DNA from: an uncultured Mollicutes bacterium
GTDB lineage: Bacteria; Bacillota_I; Bacilli_A; MAG-NZ
Assembly (NCBI GenBank): GCA_913064935.1
Contig: CAJYBF010000002.1
Span: 1-15,547, forward strand
Length of the DNA stretch: 15,547 nucleotides
Direction: 5' to 3'
Both the position numbers and the translations under genes were made by a program. The notes under the pieces were generated by a model. The model did not search any database. It was given only the letters and a program-made list of their open reading frames with translations, and was not told where the DNA came from. Positions 1 to 6,749 of this stretch are shown piece by piece; within the stretch, counting starts at the first letter, position 1, and each line of letters begins with the position of its first letter.

Positions 1-1
1 A

Positions 2-457
2 CCATGTGCCGGCATTTCGCCCCCATATTTTTTATGAAACATCGTGAAGGTCTGCTACCCACTGATTTTCATCATCTGTTCAACGAAGTATTATATTGAA
101 GTAAACGCCGGTCCTATTTGAAGAATTAACTATGCACTCAGCATATACATCGCTATGGCTAGTTGCAGTCGTTGCCTTTGCTGTACCGCCGCTGATTGTA
201 TTTAGTTCGTTGCCCTGAATATCAAAGTCACCAAGATGCTCAGTCCACCCATCGCCCACATCCATTGTGTGAGCATCGAGGCTTGTGCCGTTGGTATCGG
301 TGAAGGTGTCGAGGGCTATTGGTGTTATTAAATCTGTTCCTACATTAACAACCTTTACATCGTCATAGGTATTAGATACATTTTTAAGATGATTAATAAC
401 TCCATATACTGTACCCCCGGTATCAGTACCACCATGCCAAATAAGAGTCCAATTTGT
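2..457 (-). pseudogene. Broken LamG-like (concanavalin A-like) surface or tail protein fragment
   Basis: One reading frame runs from the ACA AAT TGG codons near 457 to the window edge and reads like a carbohydrate-binding LamG-type domain. It contains LDTFTDTNGTSLDAH, then GDGWTEHLGDF, then VYAECIV, then TDDENQWVADL, and finally KIWGRNAGTW at the very edge. The frame is interrupted by TGA at 80-82 and by TAA at 32-34, yet plausible domain sequence continues past both, so this is best read as a decayed gene or as sequence with errors. Base composition is clearly richer in G and C than the rest of the window. Its upstream end overlaps the C-terminal codons of the next gene in a different frame. 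Such domains occur in phage tail fibres and in bacterial surface proteins. Domain assignment is by pattern only. Confidence 0.55.
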
Positions 458-642
458 TTATCAGTAAAATGATAAAACTTAACTCCGAGTAGTGCGAAGG
501 TTCCATAAATATTTGCCATAGAAAAAATTATAATAAAAAAGAGAAGCATAAAAAGACCTACATAACGAAGCTGAAAAGTTTCTTTTAATGAATTGAGTTC
601 GAATAATTTATAATTAATTTTTGATGAGAGACTTTCTCCCAT
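355..642 (-). CDS. Small single-pass membrane protein, C-terminus possibly altered at a junction
   Basis: 95 codons. Residues 1-27 are polar, followed by a strongly hydrophobic segment (about 28-54, with FMLLFFIIIF), which predicts one membrane span. The last 30 or so residues are encoded by DNA of different composition that also carries the LamG-like frame, so the original C-terminus may have been lost at a recombination or assembly junction around 440-460. It lies 21 bases downstream of the 664-903 gene and is the last gene of that operon as seen here. I do not recognise a family. The N-terminal two thirds look genuine; the C-terminal third is doubtful. Confidence 0.5.
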   Translation of the reverse strand: MGESLSSKINYKLFELNSLKETFQLRYVGLFMLLFFIIIFSMANIYGTFALLGVKFYHFTDKQIGLLFGMVVLIPGVQYMELLIILKMYLIPMTM

Positions 643-663
643 TCTGTTTAAATTAATTGTAAT

Positions 664-903
664 TTAATTCCTTGTATCTAAAACAAATACTGAATTAAAC
701 ACAATATCATTATTATTATCCCAATCTCCATATATCCATCCAGATTGAACCCTGAGTACATCTTTTTGAATATGTCTAACCCAGCATCTTTCATGTAATT
801 TAAGATTTAAAACTTGATTATTATCAAATTCTATTTCTTTTTTAGTTTCAATCTCCTTAAGTTCTTTTTCAGTGGGATTACTAGTTTTTCTTTCTAAAGC
901 CAT
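664..903 (-). CDS. Small phage-type protein with RVQSGWIY motif
   Basis: 79 codons. The first 30 residues are highly charged and probably helical (Lys/Glu rich). The second half contains DVLRVQSGWIYGDWD near residues 48-62, which resembles the R-V-P-G-G-W-I-Y motif I associate with a class of small unannotated phage proteins. The function of that class is not known to me. The ATG shares a base with the stop of the 903-1454 gene, so the two are translationally coupled. No signal peptide or membrane segment is visible. Confidence 0.7.
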   Translation of the reverse strand: MALERKTSNPTEKELKEIETKKEIEFDNNQVLNLKLHERCWVRHIQKDVLRVQSGWIYGDWDNNNDIVFNSVFVLDTRN

Positions 904-1454
904 TACATATAATCTTCATTTTCATATTTATTCGGTGAATGTCCTTCATCCACTAAATAGCTATATTTCTCATGATAACCTTCATTAAGCCATCTTGATG
1001 CCTCAACCATAAACTCTAAATCACCTGATTTATTCATGTCTTTGACTTGTAGAGCTAATACTTTGATTGCCTTTTCTTGAGCCTCGATATCTTTCTTGAA
1101 TATCCTCTTCCACTTCTTCTCCAAAGACTTACCTAGTATAGTGTCTGCAGAAGCTGGTGACAAAGCTCTTTTGCCTCCATGCCTTCTTTTAACTGTCGTT
1201 GGGTAAGTTTCTAGCCATTTGATAAATAAATTATCATCAATAACAAAAAATACAGAAGCCTTATCTCTTAAGAAAACTTGATTATCTGCTAATTTTATGA
1301 ATCCTTTAGTTTCTAATCCAACTAATGTAGTGATACCATTATCAAGTAAACCTGAAATAATATTACCATTAGCTATATCATATAAAACTAAGTATTCATT
1401 GATTGATAGTCCATTCTTAATCACATTATCAATCGGTATTGTGATATTATCCAT
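903..1454 (-). CDS. Unknown protein, possible DNA-binding N-terminus
   Basis: 183 codons. Residues 15-60 (SINEYLVLYDIANG to GLETKGFIKL) have the helix, helix, then beta pattern of a winged-helix domain. The middle is basic (TVKRRHGGKR near 86-95), followed by a long helical Lys-rich stretch (about 110-145) and a Tyr/Glu-rich tail. A nucleic-acid role is plausible but is inference from composition. The start overlaps the end of the 1447-1857 gene by 8 bases and the stop overlaps the next start, so it is an internal gene of the helicase operon. Confidence 0.75.
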   Translation of the reverse strand: MDNITIPIDNVIKNGLSINEYLVLYDIANGNIISGLLDNGITTLVGLETKGFIKLADNQVFLRDKASVFFVIDDNLFIKWLETYPTTVKRRHGGKRALSPASADTILGKSLEKKWKRIFKKDIEAQEKAIKVLALQVKDMNKSGDLEFMVEASRWLNEGYHEKYSYLVDEGHSPNKYENEDYM

Positions 1455-1857
1455 CCAAAGGAGATTTTCTAACTATTATTGATTTTTTCCCATCAAGTTT
1501 AATTGATTTTAAAATCTTTTGATTTAAAGGAAAATTATCAGGAAGATCAATAATATCTTTATCTTCAAGCCTATTCTTACGATCAATAAAACATTTAGTA
1601 ACAACTTCATCTATTGTTGATCCATAATAAACTGGTAATAAATCATCAATATTCTCAATATCTTCTTGATTATCTCTTGAATCAGACATTATATATCTAT
1701 CTTTAATCCCTTTTTCACCTTGGAAACAAGTAGATGATAAATTATAATGTCTAGTATCAACACTATCATGATTACCAAAGATAATAAATTGTTTATTAAT
1801 TAATTCAAACATCTCGTCCACTGAATATGACTTTTCTACTCTTCTTTTTAACGCCAT
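1447..1857 (-). CDS. Unknown acidic protein in helicase operon
   Basis: 136 codons. I do not recognise it. It begins with a basic segment (MALKRRVEKS), contains FIIFGNHDSVD near 25-35, and has an acidic middle (DNQEDIENIDDLLPVYYG). GNHD occurs in metallophosphoesterases, but the other motifs of that fold (D-x-H, G-D) are absent, so I do not assign that function. It overlaps the helicase gene by 10 bases upstream and the 903-1454 gene by 8 bases downstream, which suggests translational coupling and a shared process. Confidence 0.75.
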   Translation of the reverse strand: MALKRRVEKSYSVDEMFELINKQFIIFGNHDSVDTRHYNLSSTCFQGEKGIKDRYIMSDSRDNQEDIENIDDLLPVYYGSTIDEVVTKCFIDRKNRLEDKDIIDLPDNFPLNQKILKSIKLDGKKSIIVRKSPLDG

Positions 1858-3083
1858 GTTATATATTTTTCATTAAAATTTTCCATTGATTTATTAAAAT
1901 ACACTACATCCTGAGTATCTTGCACTACTAATAAGTGCATTTCAGGAAATTCGTGCCTTAGACATCTACCTAACATTTGAAAGAAAGAACCAATACCACT
2001 ATCTAATTGAGTAATAATACCTCTTTCTATATTTGTTAAATTAATGCCTTCTCTAAGCATCTTGACTGCAAATAGTTCAGAGCATTCTAAATTGTTAAAA
2101 CAATCAACCAAATCTTGATTAATAGTTCCTTTATTTTTAGAATGAACTGCATTGCTTGAGCCAAGTTCTTTAACTTGATTTATTGATCCTGTAAAACAAA
2201 TAAATCTTGAATTGTCTAATCTAAAATCCTTGACCAAATCCTTAACTGTTTGAGTCTTAACTTCTGCTATAAATTTCTTTCTATTTGAAGCTATATTCAA
2301 GAACTTATTTCTACATCCTTCTCTTACAAGATAAGGAACTTCTCTATCTTCAGATAGTCCTTGATAATAAGCCATTTGATTAGTCAAAGCATCATAATGT
2401 TCTTGTTCTGAACCTTGACAAATAACACCCCAAGTTTTAGGTGTATTTTTTAAAGTCATAAATAAATCTTTATGCTTACAGAACTTATTAATTCCACTTT
2501 TTCTATTCTTTGGCCTTCTTGCTTCAAACTCCCAGTATTTACCATTTACTATTTCCTTATTTAAATAAACCTTATGCACAACCAATGATGGCTCTGGCAA
2601 TAGCTTTAATTCAAATGCTTTATTTAAAGAGATTTTATCATAATAAACTTTCTTACAAAGATCATTCATTAATTGTTTTTTCTCTTTTGGAATAGTAGCA
2701 GAAAGGAAGATAATCCGAGTCCCTTTCTGAAGTATTTGCCTTAATGCTTTAATTCTTTTTGGAGTTAAAGCATGACATTCATCTAATATTATAAAGTCAG
2801 CTTTTTTATGTTGATTTTTAAGAGATGCATATAATATAGTTTTCATAGACTTAGCTACTTTACTCATTTTATGTTTCTTGAAATCATCAACCCAATTCTT
2901 TTTATGTGTACTTTCTTTACAAATCAAATAACCTTTAGCATCAGGTTTGTCTTTCAGGATTTTAGATACAATCTTAGCAGCACCTAAAGTCTTGCCACAG
3001 CCTGTTGACCACTCAAGGCACAGGAATCTATGTTCAATACTAAGTTCTACTGCTCTTGATTGTATCTTATCCTTTGGAGTCAT
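1848..3083 (-). CDS. Superfamily 2 DNA/RNA helicase (DECH box)
   Basis: 411 codons. ATP-dependent helicase or translocase. Motif I (Walker A) STGCGKT lies at residues 26-32, motif II DECH at 101-104, motif III SAT at 128-130, a REGINL segment near 346 matches motif V, and motif VI QMLGRCLR lies at 369-376. The order and spacing of both RecA-like domains are complete, so the enzyme should be active. At about 410 residues it is a compact core without large accessory domains. In phages such enzymes serve replication, recombination or transcription; which applies here cannot be told from sequence. It overlaps its upstream neighbour by 17 bases and its downstream neighbour by 10, so it is co-translated with several unknown proteins that are candidate partners. 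Confidence 0.93.
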   Translation of the reverse strand: MTPKDKIQSRAVELSIEHRFLCLEWSTGCGKTLGAAKIVSKILKDKPDAKGYLICKESTHKKNWVDDFKKHKMSKVAKSMKTILYASLKNQHKKADFIILDECHALTPKRIKALRQILQKGTRIIFLSATIPKEKKQLMNDLCKKVYYDKISLNKAFELKLLPEPSLVVHKVYLNKEIVNGKYWEFEARRPKNRKSGINKFCKHKDLFMTLKNTPKTWGVICQGSEQEHYDALTNQMAYYQGLSEDREVPYLVREGCRNKFLNIASNRKKFIAEVKTQTVKDLVKDFRLDNSRFICFTGSINQVKELGSSNAVHSKNKGTINQDLVDCFNNLECSELFAVKMLREGINLTNIERGIITQLDSGIGSFFQMLGRCLRHEFPEMHLLVVQDTQDVVYFNKSMENFNEKYITWR

Positions 3084-3525
3084 CCGAATTCTTTTTTATG
3101 TTTTTCAACATTTCATCAATAATATCATCAACTTCTTCATCAGAAATATCTTGAATTCTATTAGGATCAATAGCTATTGCTCTATCTCCATTAGGTAAAT
3201 CAACCATTGCTGATGTTCTACCATTCATTTTATCCAACATTGATTTTATATGAGGAGGTATATTTTGTTCATTAGAATCAGACAGTTCTATTCCTATTGA
3301 TTTTATAATATTACTGAATCCTTCATCATTTGTTGAAGTATTTTTAATTAAACTACTAATCTTTTCTGAACTTCCTTCAACTAAAGATAATCCACCTTTA
3401 CCTGATCCTATTAGAAATACAACAGAAATATTACCTGGATAATCATCAATTATATTTCTAATCATTGAGTTCACTTCTTGAACTCTTTCTTCTATTGTTA
3501 ATTTTTTCTTATTCCAGAATCCCAT
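3067..3525 (-). CDS. Unknown acidic protein upstream of helicase
   Basis: 152 codons. Not recognised. The start is basic (MGFWNKKK), residues 34-52 are hydrophobic and glycine-rich (VVFLIGSGKGGLSLVEG), and the end is very acidic and helical (DISDEEVDDIIDEML). No catalytic motif is evident. GSGKGG resembles a P-loop only loosely: it lacks the final K-T/S. It overlaps the helicase gene by 17 bases, so the two are likely translated together; the acidic C-terminus could be a protein-protein contact. Confidence 0.75.
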   Translation of the reverse strand: MGFWNKKKLTIEERVQEVNSMIRNIIDDYPGNISVVFLIGSGKGGLSLVEGSSEKISSLIKNTSTNDEGFSNIIKSIGIELSDSNEQNIPPHIKSMLDKMNGRTSAMVDLPNGDRAIAIDPNRIQDISDEEVDDIIDEMLKNIKKNSDDSKG

Positions 3526-3906
3526 TTACTTTATTTTTAAAAATGAAAAATTAAGATATATGTATTGTTCTTCAGTATCTTGAAATCTATTAATGAAATC
3601 TACAACTGATTTATGTCTAGCTATCTCCTCACTAAACATTTTATTTATATCTCCATTTGCTTTTCTTTCCAAGCCTTTAATTAGCTTTTCAGCAAGTCCA
3701 GGAGGCATATTTCCAGAATTAGAATTAACTACATTAATTCCCATCTTAGCCGTTTCTGCAAATTTTTTTCTACTTTTAATAATTTTCTCTAATTTACTGT
3801 ACTCTTCCTTAGCCATAGCTAGTATAGATAAGAACTCTTCATTTGATATAGCGTTTTTAAAATCTTTAAAAGCTACTTTATTGTTATTTGAGTTATCTTC
3901 AATCAT
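3526..3906 (-). CDS. Unknown helical protein
   Basis: 126 codons. Predominantly helical and rich in Lys and Glu (EEFLSILAMAKEEYSKLEKIIKSRKKFAET is one long amphipathic run at about 22-51). A Gly/Pro turn (GNMPPGLAEKLIKG) follows, then a second helical part. The neighbouring 3067-3525 protein carries a similar IPPHIKSMLDKMNG segment, so the two may be distant relatives or share a partner. The stop directly abuts the start of 3067-3525. No known domain recognised. Confidence 0.72.
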   Translation of the reverse strand: MIEDNSNNNKVAFKDFKNAISNEEFLSILAMAKEEYSKLEKIIKSRKKFAETAKMGINVVNSNSGNMPPGLAEKLIKGLERKANGDINKMFSEEIARHKSVVDFINRFQDTEEQYIYLNFSFLKIK

Positions 3907-3916
3907 CTTTTAGTTT

Positions 3917-4180
3917 TTAATTTTCATTAATATTACAAATTTGTCTATAAATTAGCTCTAACTTTAATACTGGTAAAAGAAATTTTCCACCATTTTTTTC
4001 ACCTCTTTCTACTTTAGCTATTGCATTTTTTATATAATTAGAATCCATTATTGCTATGGATTGAGTTTTACCATTACTAGATGTCCATGTAAGACCTCTA
4101 TCATTATTCACATGATTCTGAATAGCTTCATCCTGCATACTCCATTTAAACTTTTTTCTTTTTGGTAATCCCATCTTCAC
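3917..4180 (-). CDS. Small phage protein, W-G-MDxNY family (copy 1)
   Basis: 87 codons; translation could instead begin at the third codon (MGLPKRKK). It shows W32, G37, then I-x-x-M-D-S-N-Y-I-K-N-A-I (about 42-54), followed by a Leu/Arg-rich helix. The 12299-12574 gene has the same arrangement: W31, G36, I-x-D-M-D-Q-N-Y-L-S-N-x-I. I associate this motif with a widespread group of small unannotated phage proteins; the function is not known to me. It overlaps the winged-helix gene upstream by 35 bases. Confidence 0.75.
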   Translation of the reverse strand: MKMGLPKRKKFKWSMQDEAIQNHVNNDRGLTWTSSNGKTQSIAIMDSNYIKNAIAKVERGEKNGGKFLLPVLKLELIYRQICNINEN

Positions 4181-4580
4181 TTATTTTTAGTTTAATTAAC
4201 ATGCTTTTACTAATAACATCCCAATTCCTTAAATCCATGCCTTCAATTAAATAATCAATAACTTTATTGATATTCTTAGGCTTACTACTTTTCTTGGGTA
4301 TTACTGGTAAGTTACCTGTAATATCCCATTCTATTACTTTTCTTCCAGTAATTTTACATTCTCTAGTTCCTTTTTCATAAAGGACTCCTTGATCTCTTAA
4401 TACAGACAATTGTTTCCAACCTCCTGTAATATTAAAAACACTATTCATGTGCTTCTCTAATTCTCCTGCTGTACAAGGTGCTTTAGTTATCATTGCCTCT
4501 AAGACTTGAATTCTTCTCTTTGATAATAATCCTTCTCTTTTGATTTGATGGTAACAAGCTATTGATGTCTGTCTATTCAT
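4146..4580 (-). CDS. Winged-helix DNA-binding protein
   Basis: 144 codons. The N-terminus (TSIACYHQIKREGLLSKRR, then VLEAMITKAPCTAGELEKHM) matches a common phage HTH pattern with G-L-L-S-K-R-R, a central helix, P-C-T-A-x-E-L as the turn and helix 3, and a wing (SVLRDQGVLYEKGTREC, then GRKVIEWDITG). The domain covers roughly residues 5-90. The remainder is Lys-rich and probably flexible. It likely binds phage or host DNA as a regulator, although no target is visible. It is the first gene of the 355-4580 operon and is preceded by the 4596-4695 structured RNA. Confidence 0.8.
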   Translation of the reverse strand: MNRQTSIACYHQIKREGLLSKRRIQVLEAMITKAPCTAGELEKHMNSVFNITGGWKQLSVLRDQGVLYEKGTRECKITGRKVIEWDITGNLPVIPKKSSKPKNINKVIDYLIEGMDLRNWDVISKSMLIKLKISEDGITKKKKV

Positions 4581-4595
4581 TTCTATCTTTTTAAC

Positions 4596-4695
4596 ATTAG
4601 AAGATTAACTGCTCTGTTTATCCCCAACTAAATGGTTGCAGGAATGATTAATTTTGAAAGCTTCCTGATTTATTCTTTCACAGTACACTTCTAAT
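4596..4695 (-). ncRNA. Small structured RNA, about 100 nt, multi-helix
   Basis: The 119-base gap between two genes folds around an 8-bp closing helix (4596-4603 with 4688-4695). Inside are an ACTG/CAGT helix (4608-4611 with 4681-4684), a 6-bp CAGGAA/TTCCTG hairpin (4639-4644 with 4662-4667) and a CAAC/GTTG hairpin (4625-4628 with 4635-4638). The helices nest properly and form a three-way junction. No ORF is present. The strand is assumed to be minus like its neighbours, since these pairs are symmetric. It could be an independent small RNA or the leader of the 4146-4580 gene. I do not recognise the class. Confidence 0.5.
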
Positions 4696-4699
4696 AGAT

Positions 4700-4942
4700 T
4701 TATGGTTTATATTCCCACCAATTTTTATTATTTTCAATATTTCCACACCTGCATTCGGGACAACATTCTCCAAAAGTTTCCTCTTCATTTAAATCGGTTC
4801 CACAACTAAGACATTCGTAATTTAATGAACCAGTTTTTAATGGCTCACTAATTTTTGCTAATTTAATCAATAGTAATACATTGATAGCTATTGATATAGC
4901 TAGTAATATTAAACATATATACATTATTATAGTTTCATTCAT
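4700..4942 (-). CDS. Membrane-anchored zinc-ribbon protein
   Basis: 80 codons. One N-terminal membrane helix (about 5-27, with IIMYICLILLAISIAI) is followed by a probably cytoplasmic zinc ribbon. That ribbon is C-L-S-C near 44-47 and C-C-P-E-C-R-C near 60-66, the classic paired CxxC arrangement. The Trp-rich end (NWWEYKP) is unusual. No enzymatic residues are visible; such small anchored ribbons may act as adaptors. It stands alone between two structured RNA blocks, which suggests its expression depends on those RNAs or on their processing. Its own leader holds a GACATC/GATGTC hairpin (see 4951-4974). Confidence 0.75.
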   Translation of the reverse strand: MNETIIMYICLILLAISIAINVLLLIKLAKISEPLKTGSLNYECLSCGTDLNEEETFGECCPECRCGNIENNKNWWEYKP

Positions 4943-4950
4943 TTCTTGAT

Positions 4951-4974
4951 GTATTGTGACATCAATTTATGATG
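4951..4974 (-). promoter_or_regulatory. Leader hairpin before zinc-ribbon gene
   Basis: The 5' leader of the 4942 start contains the perfect inverted repeat GACATC/GATGTC with a 7-base AT-rich loop, ending about 15 bases before the ATG. It could affect initiation or message stability. No uridine run follows, so it is not a terminator. Confidence 0.4.
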
Positions 4975-5007
4975 TCTATTAATAATTAAGTTTAATGTTA
5001 TAATATA

Positions 5008-5136
5008 ATACCTTAGCAGCCCACCAATGAGAACTAACTACCTGTTTTGCTATATGTGCATATCGACTGCACTCTACTAAGGTATTTGTGGAATCGAACC
5101 ACTTTCTTCTTAAATATTATTAATTAGGACTGCTAA
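5008..5136 (-). ncRNA. Structured RNA with two mutually exclusive long helices (switch-like leader)
   Basis: Between the 5141 stop and the 4942 gene, segment 5127-5136 can pair over 10 bp with 5013-5022. The one non-Watson-Crick pair is a U-G if transcribed on minus and an A-C mismatch on plus, which favours the minus strand. Alternatively 5077-5085 pairs perfectly over 9 bp with 5008-5016. The two helices share 5013-5016 and cannot form together. A GTGG/CCAC hairpin with a TTCGATT loop (5088-5102), like a T-arm, and a GTGCA/TGCAC hairpin (5057-5073) lie inside. It may be a riboswitch-like leader of the zinc-ribbon gene or a free small RNA. No known class recognised. Confidence 0.5.
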
Positions 5137-5140
5137 AATA

Positions 5141-5464
5141 TCACTGACTGCCATCATCTGCAGTATGTATGAATGGTAATTCATAATTGCATGCAATCTC
5201 AACTACTTCTCCATCAGAGAAATTAAGACCACCATCACTTAATGTTTCACAAGATCCTTCTGTATCTCCATGATCAAGATGAGTTTGTAAAGCATTTTCA
5301 TTAATAGTTAAAGTATTGCCATTATGACAAACCTGTACTGAAGTTGATGAATCTTTTGATGAAGAGTTCTTAGTTACTCTTTCACTAAGAGCTTCTTGAA
5401 TACAATCATCTTTGCTACATGATGTAAATGCAGTAAATAATAATAATAATAAAATCTTTTTCAT
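5141..5464 (-). CDS. Bacteroidota-type lipoprotein with CHNG...HLDHGD...C motif
   Basis: 107 codons. Signal peptide II: MKKILLLLLFTAFTSC with the lipidated Cys at residue 16, followed by S-K-D-D, the usual start of Bacteroidota lipoproteins and compatible with export to the cell surface. After a Ser/Lys linker comes VQVCHNGNTLTIN, then ALQTHLDHGDTEGSC, a compact motif I know from Bacteroidota secreted proteins (C-H-x-G, then H-L-x-H-G-D-x-x-G-x-C). The Cys and His residues could bind metal or form a disulfide; function unknown. It sits 37 bases downstream of the T9SS cargo gene, so the two are probably co-expressed and act at the surface. Confidence 0.8.
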   Translation of the reverse strand: MKKILLLLLFTAFTSCSKDDCIQEALSERVTKNSSSKDSSTSVQVCHNGNTLTINENALQTHLDHGDTEGSCETLSDGGLNFSDGEVVEIACNYELPFIHTADDGSQ

Positions 5465-5501
5465 TTTTAAGATTTAAATTAATGTTGATTTTTTGAGGGT
5501 T

Positions 5502-6086
5502 TTATTTCACTATCAATTTGAATATTCCTATTCTATCATTGATATCTTGTACTTGAATAATATATAATCCATTTGATAAATTATCTATCAAAATCCTATT
5601 CCTATCTGCTTTAGTTTCATAATATTTAACAATTTGTCCTGTCATATTCATAAAACTTATTTTAGCAATCCCTTTCCCATTAACATTTACAAAATCATTG
5701 TATGCTGGATTTGGGTAAACTTTAAATTCGATTTTTGATATAACTTCTGGAACATCAAGAACTTCTTCAAAATCTAATATTGCTGTATCACATAAAAAAA
5801 CAATAGTCCCTTCATTAATTAATTGTCCATGAACAGTAATATGGGAATGTAAAATTTCTAAATTATGATAATTCATATTCATATCTCCTGGAACATCTGT
5901 TATGAGGTAGTTACCTACTCCACAAGCATTTCCAACGCTTATATTTCTATACATATTCATTAACTCATTACCTATTTCACTCATTGGTTTTCCATCATAA
6001 TTATTTATAGCTTGAATTTCAACAGTAATTTGAGCTTTTGCAATAAATGCACAAGATGTAATTAATAATAGTATTGTTTTTTTCAT
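5502..6086 (-). CDS. Secreted protein with T9SS type A C-terminal sorting domain
   Basis: 194 codons when started at 6086. The open frame extends upstream to 6152, but MKKTILLLITSCAFIAKAQ at 6086 is a textbook signal peptide with cleavage before Gln19, so I chose that start. Residues 19-115 are an unrecognised mature region with Cys55 and Cys99. Residues 122-194 match the Por secretion tail: YPNP at 124-127, then SFMNMTGQIV, then LSNGLYIIQV, and FKLIVK at the end. In Bacteroidota this domain routes proteins through the type IX secretion system to the outer surface. The gene therefore exploits a host export system. The length is short for such cargo. It could be an adhesin or a surface-exclusion protein; nothing in the sequence decides. 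Confidence 0.85.
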   Translation of the reverse strand: MKKTILLLITSCAFIAKAQITVEIQAINNYDGKPMSEIGNELMNMYRNISVGNACGVGNYLITDVPGDMNMNYHNLEILHSHITVHGQLINEGTIVFLCDTAILDFEEVLDVPEVISKIEFKVYPNPAYNDFVNVNGKGIAKISFMNMTGQIVKYYETKADRNRILIDNLSNGLYIIQVQDINDRIGIFKLIVK

Positions 6087-6301
6087 TTTGATTTTTTTTA
6101 AATAAAATAGTATCCGGCTTTTAGTACATTCAATAAGAACTACATCACACAATCGGTTTTATTATTGTTGGCTTTAACTATCTTATAATGCCGTGTTGGT
6201 ACACTTTAAGTCTTACGAACAGCTACGATACAGTTAATTTAATCGAATTCAATTTAACTTGATAAAGTATTGTAGTGACTAAATTTCATGTATTAGAAGA
6301 A
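6087..6301 (-). promoter_or_regulatory. Long untranslated leader of the T9SS cargo gene
   Basis: About 215 bases without a convincing ORF. It holds an AGTTAA/TTAACT hairpin (6232-6259), a GTGT/ACAC hairpin near 6193-6204, and an A-rich leader ending AAAAATCAAA just before the ATG. It is continuous with the 6302-6443 structured RNA, so both may belong to one transcript. Confidence 0.35.
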
Positions 6302-6443
6302 ATTAAGAGTATAGGTTATAACTAATAGAGACTGTTACCGGCAAATTCTCGGTTTAAAAATACTATACAAACTAATGCATAGCCCTTACTTCTGTTGTGT
6401 CTTAACTGTTGTCTGATCGTCCTTCCTATTCTATACTCTTAAT
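6302..6443 (-). ncRNA. Small structured RNA closed by a perfect 13-bp helix
   Basis: Segment 6302-6314 (ATTAAGAGTATAG) is the exact reverse complement of 6431-6443, a 13-bp helix enclosing about 116 bases. Inside are an ACCG/CGGT hairpin (about 6338-6354) and a CTAT/ATAG hairpin (about 6361-6382). The overall shape, a long closing stem with a large bulged interior, is reminiscent of 6S RNA, but I see no sequence match. The strand is taken from the neighbours. It begins 7 bases after the stop of the 6450-6713 gene. Confidence 0.5.
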
Positions 6444-6449
6444 ATATTT

Positions 6450-6713
6450 TTATTCATTAACTATATTGAATATCATGTCATCATAGTCTTCATCTCTTAT
6501 ATCACCAATAACTCTTCCATAAGGAATTGTTATAGTAATTGTTTTTGTTGGGAATGGTATTCCTAATGTATCACAAAATTCTTCAATAGGAGTTATTGCT
6601 TCATCACAGCAAGTATCTAATTGTTCCCTTAAACCTTTATCTACTTTATTTTTAAAATCTTCAAACTCTTGTTCTACTTTTTTTAATTTTAATTCTAATT
6701 CTGATTTTAACAT
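6450..6713 (-). CDS. Unknown small protein with N-terminal coiled coil
   Basis: 87 codons. Residues 1-32 (LELKLKKVEQEFEDFKNKV) form a heptad-like coiled coil. A Cys-Cys pair (about 34-35) and Cys47 follow, then a beta-rich acidic C-terminus (TITITIPYGRVIGD). Not recognised. The start at 6713 is supported by the leader: TAACATTA 18 bases upstream and AAATAAATC just before the ATG, as in other genes here. It lies directly downstream of the tRNA-like gene and upstream of the 6302-6443 RNA. Confidence 0.7.
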   Translation of the reverse strand: MLKSELELKLKKVEQEFEDFKNKVDKGLREQLDTCCDEAITPIEEFCDTLGIPFPTKTITITIPYGRVIGDIRDEDYDDMIFNIVNE

Positions 6714-6749
6714 GATTTATTTATTTTTAGTAATGTTAATAATTATTTG

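Noticed and set aside
1447..1857. Metallophosphoesterase call from GNHD
   Set aside because: The other metal-binding motifs of that fold are missing.
2510..3198. Plus-strand open frames opposite the helicase gene
   Set aside because: They are antisense shadows of a gene with complete helicase motifs.
3593..3913. Plus-strand open frame of 106 codons
   Set aside because: It lies wholly opposite the 3526-3906 gene and its hydrophobic Ser/Leu-rich content is typical of antisense to Lys/Glu-rich coding DNA.
5088..5102. T-arm-like hairpin GTGG-TTCGATT-CCAC as part of a tRNA
   Set aside because: No matching acceptor stem, D-arm or anticodon arm at the right distances; it fits better as part of the 5008-5136 RNA.
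6087..6152. Upstream start for the T9SS cargo gene
   Set aside because: The extra 22 residues would place charged sequence before a perfect signal peptide; the ATG at 6086 is much better.
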